Below the pieces are notes generated by a model. It was not told where the DNA came from. It saw only the letters and a program-made list of their open reading frames with translations, and made no database searches. DNA of 34,210 nucleotides from Thermoleophilia bacterium (lineage in GTDB: Bacteria > Actinomycetota > Thermoleophilia > Gaiellales > SKUG01): the NCBI GenBank assembly GCA_025964555.1, contig JAOPYQ010000022.1, positions 1-34,210 on the forward strand. Reading direction: 5' to 3'. Shown piece by piece: positions 33,245 to 34,210 of this stretch. Every line of letters begins with the position of its first letter. Positions within the stretch are counted from its first letter, which is position 1. Both the position numbers and the translations under genes were made by a program.

Positions 33245-33250
33245 TATCAT
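33245..33250 (+). promoter_or_regulatory. putative -10 box for leaderless membrane-protein gene, in a palindrome
   Basis: TATCAT lies 7 nt before the GTG at 33258 with no Shine-Dalgarno. It overlaps GATACGTATC (33239-33248), a perfect 10-bp palindrome, which could be an operator covering this promoter. Confidence 0.45.
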
Positions 33251-33257
33251 ACATGCA

Positions 33258-33641
33258 GTGGATCCCCTCGTCATCGTGCATGTGGTCGCGGCCGTCGCGC
33301 TGCTCGTCCTCGCGATCGTGGTGGGCGTGTGGGGACTCGTCCGCGCCCGGCAGATCGCTGCGCCGGTCGCGACGAGGGAGGGGCGCTGGTACGCCCAGAC
33401 GCTGCAGCTGTCGCACACGCTGGTGCTGGCGACCGGCCTGCTCGGCATCGGACTGTTCGTCGAGGGACACCGCAGCGACGATCCGCTGCACGTTCGCGTG
33501 TACGGGCCGTTCATGCTGGTGGCGATCGTCGCCGCGTACGCCTATCGCACGAAGGACGCGACGCTCAACGTGCGCGTGTTCGCGATCGCCGCGCTCGTCG
33601 TGTTCGCGCTCGGGCTGCGCGCGTTCGTGACGGGCGGATGA
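33258..33641 (+). CDS. small membrane protein of unknown function
   Basis: 127 residues from a GTG. Four predicted membrane helices: IVHVVAAVALLVLAIVVGVWG, TLVLATGLLGIGLFV, VYGPFMLVAIVAAYAY and VFAIAALVVFALGLRAFV, with short loops. His in VHVV and SHT, and the overall pattern, faintly recall small haem- or quinone-linked membrane proteins, but no family is firmly recognised. It lies 65 bp from the divergent tRNA-Leu and 55 bp upstream of another small membrane protein on the same strand. Confidence 0.8.
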   Translation: MDPLVIVHVVAAVALLVLAIVVGVWGLVRARQIAAPVATREGRWYAQTLQLSHTLVLATGLLGIGLFVEGHRSDDPLHVRVYGPFMLVAIVAAYAYRTKDATLNVRVFAIAALVVFALGLRAFVTGG

Positions 33642-33684
33642 GCGATCCGCGCTGCGCGGACGTGAACGACTCGTCACCTGCGGG

Positions 33685-33690
33685 TAACGT
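33685..33690 (+). promoter_or_regulatory. putative -10 box for leaderless gene at 33697
   Basis: TAACGT lies 6 nt before the GTG, with no Shine-Dalgarno between. This is one of the closest fits to a leaderless promoter in the window. Confidence 0.45.
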
Positions 33691-33696
33691 GCCACC

Positions 33697-34080
33697 GTGA
33701 CCGACTCTCAGCGCAACCTGCTCATCCTGCTCGCCGTCGCCGTGGCGGGCGTCCTCTTCAGTGGCGCCTTCGGCGTGGGGGCGGGGATCGCCAGCACGTT
33801 CCTGAACATCGCCTTCACCGTGATGCTCGTGTGGTTCGCCGTGATCCTGTACAGGCGGCACTCGGGCACGATCGCGCGGATGCCGCACCTGCCGCGGCTC
33901 GTGCTGCAGGTCGCCACGGTGGCGCTCGTGATCGCCTTCGCGACCGGCACGCTCAACGCGTCGTTCCTGCCGTTCCCGTTCGGGTGGGCGAACCAGTACG
34001 CGGTCGCGTTCTGGGCGCTCATCCTGGGCTGCGGCTTCGCGATCTGGTGGTCGTGGCAGCAGCGCACGTCGCGCTGGTAG
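33697..34080 (+). CDS. small membrane protein of unknown function
   Basis: 127 residues from a GTG (TDSQRNLLILLAV). Four hydrophobic segments: NLLILLAVAVAGVLFSGAFG, IASTFLNIAFTVMLVWFAVIL, LVLQVATVALVIAFATG and YAVAFWALILGCGFAIWW, with a basic RRHSGTIARMPHLPR loop in the middle and a WQQRTSRW tail. No family is recognised. The preceding gene has the same length and similar topology but no visible sequence similarity. Confidence 0.8.
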   Translation: MTDSQRNLLILLAVAVAGVLFSGAFGVGAGIASTFLNIAFTVMLVWFAVILYRRHSGTIARMPHLPRLVLQVATVALVIAFATGTLNASFLPFPFGWANQYAVAFWALILGCGFAIWWSWQQRTSRW

Positions 34081-34123
34081 GGGCGGGCGCCGGGTCGTCG
34101 TGTGCGGCATCATCGTCATCTCT

Positions 34124-34140
34124 GTCCCGATTTCCGGGAC
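34124..34140 (+). terminator. possible terminator hairpin
   Basis: GTCCCG-ATTTC-CGGGAC forms a 6-bp stem 43 bp after the last stop codon. There is no U tract, so the call is weak. Confidence 0.35.
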
Positions 34141-34155
34141 GCTCGTGACAATGAC

Positions 34156-34210
34156 CGGCGCGGCGAGCGGCGGCGCGGCGAGCGGCGAGCGCCGAGCGGC
34201 GGCGCGGCGA
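34156..34210. repeat. GC-rich tandem repeat at the window edge
   Basis: CGGCGCGGCGAGCGG occurs twice back to back (34156-34170 and 34171-34185). A 14-bp variant spacer follows, then a third copy that is cut by the window end at 34210. The array probably continues beyond the window. Confidence 0.75.

Overview
The window is a stretch of a high-GC bacterial chromosome (about 70% GC by eye). It is densely coded on both strands, with no insertion sequence, integrase, phage gene or CRISPR array. Several signs point to an actinobacterium: strong GC3 bias, GTG starts, many likely leaderless genes, a QacA/EmrB-type exporter, a rifamycin ADP-ribosyltransferase, and long secreted beta-propeller/LamG proteins. 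The style of the secreted proteins suggests Thermoleophilia (Solirubrobacterales or Patulibacter-like). That placement is an inference and is not proven here.

Left end (1-4,450): the 3' end of rnr (RNase R), then smpB, and 2.8 kb later the tmRNA gene ssrA with a readable tag, ATHTDEPMLALAA. This is the trans-translation and mRNA-decay set. Between smpB and ssrA lie four accessory genes: a CAP/SCP-domain protein, a convergent peptidoglycan-binding-type membrane protein sharing its terminator, and a translationally coupled pair made of an emfourin-like (protease inhibitor family) protein and a small helical protein of unknown function.

Middle (4,770-25,650): a secreted RTX-repeat protein; arr divergent from an aldo/keto reductase; an SRPBCC/ArsR divergon with two matching palindromic operators; a DHA2 exporter; a secreted YCF48/BNR-type propeller gene broken by a one-base frameshift; a small SAM methyltransferase; an FAD oxidoreductase; an alpha/beta hydrolase whose start codon sits in a perfect inverted repeat; a 1,397-residue secreted NHL/LamG protein; a TIGR01777 epimerase; a solitary N6-adenine DNA methyltransferase; a tightly overlapping SDR - metallophosphoesterase - small membrane protein operon; and a single-domain response regulator.

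Right end (25,830-34,210): unknown small proteins, a GyrI-like ligand-binding protein, a zinc-ribbon protein, a membrane-anchored endonuclease/exonuclease/phosphatase protein, two unknown hydrophobic proteins in tandem, a bacillopeptidase F-like subtilase with no signal peptide and a hairpin-rich leader, a small CxxC/CHH protein coupled to a GH18 (YaaH/SleL-like) hydrolase, tRNA-Leu(CAG), two small membrane proteins and a tandem GC-rich repeat cut by the window edge.

The points most worth following up are: (1) the emfourin-like gene overlapping an unknown partner inside the trans-translation locus, with the only protease being a distant S8 enzyme; (2) the two-operator ArsR/SRPBCC divergon; (3) a recurring -10 box 6-8 nt before the start codon in six genes, indicating leaderless mRNAs; (4) the exact +1 break in the YCF48-like gene; (5) several signal-less, glycine-rich or hydrophobic proteins next to wall-active domains.
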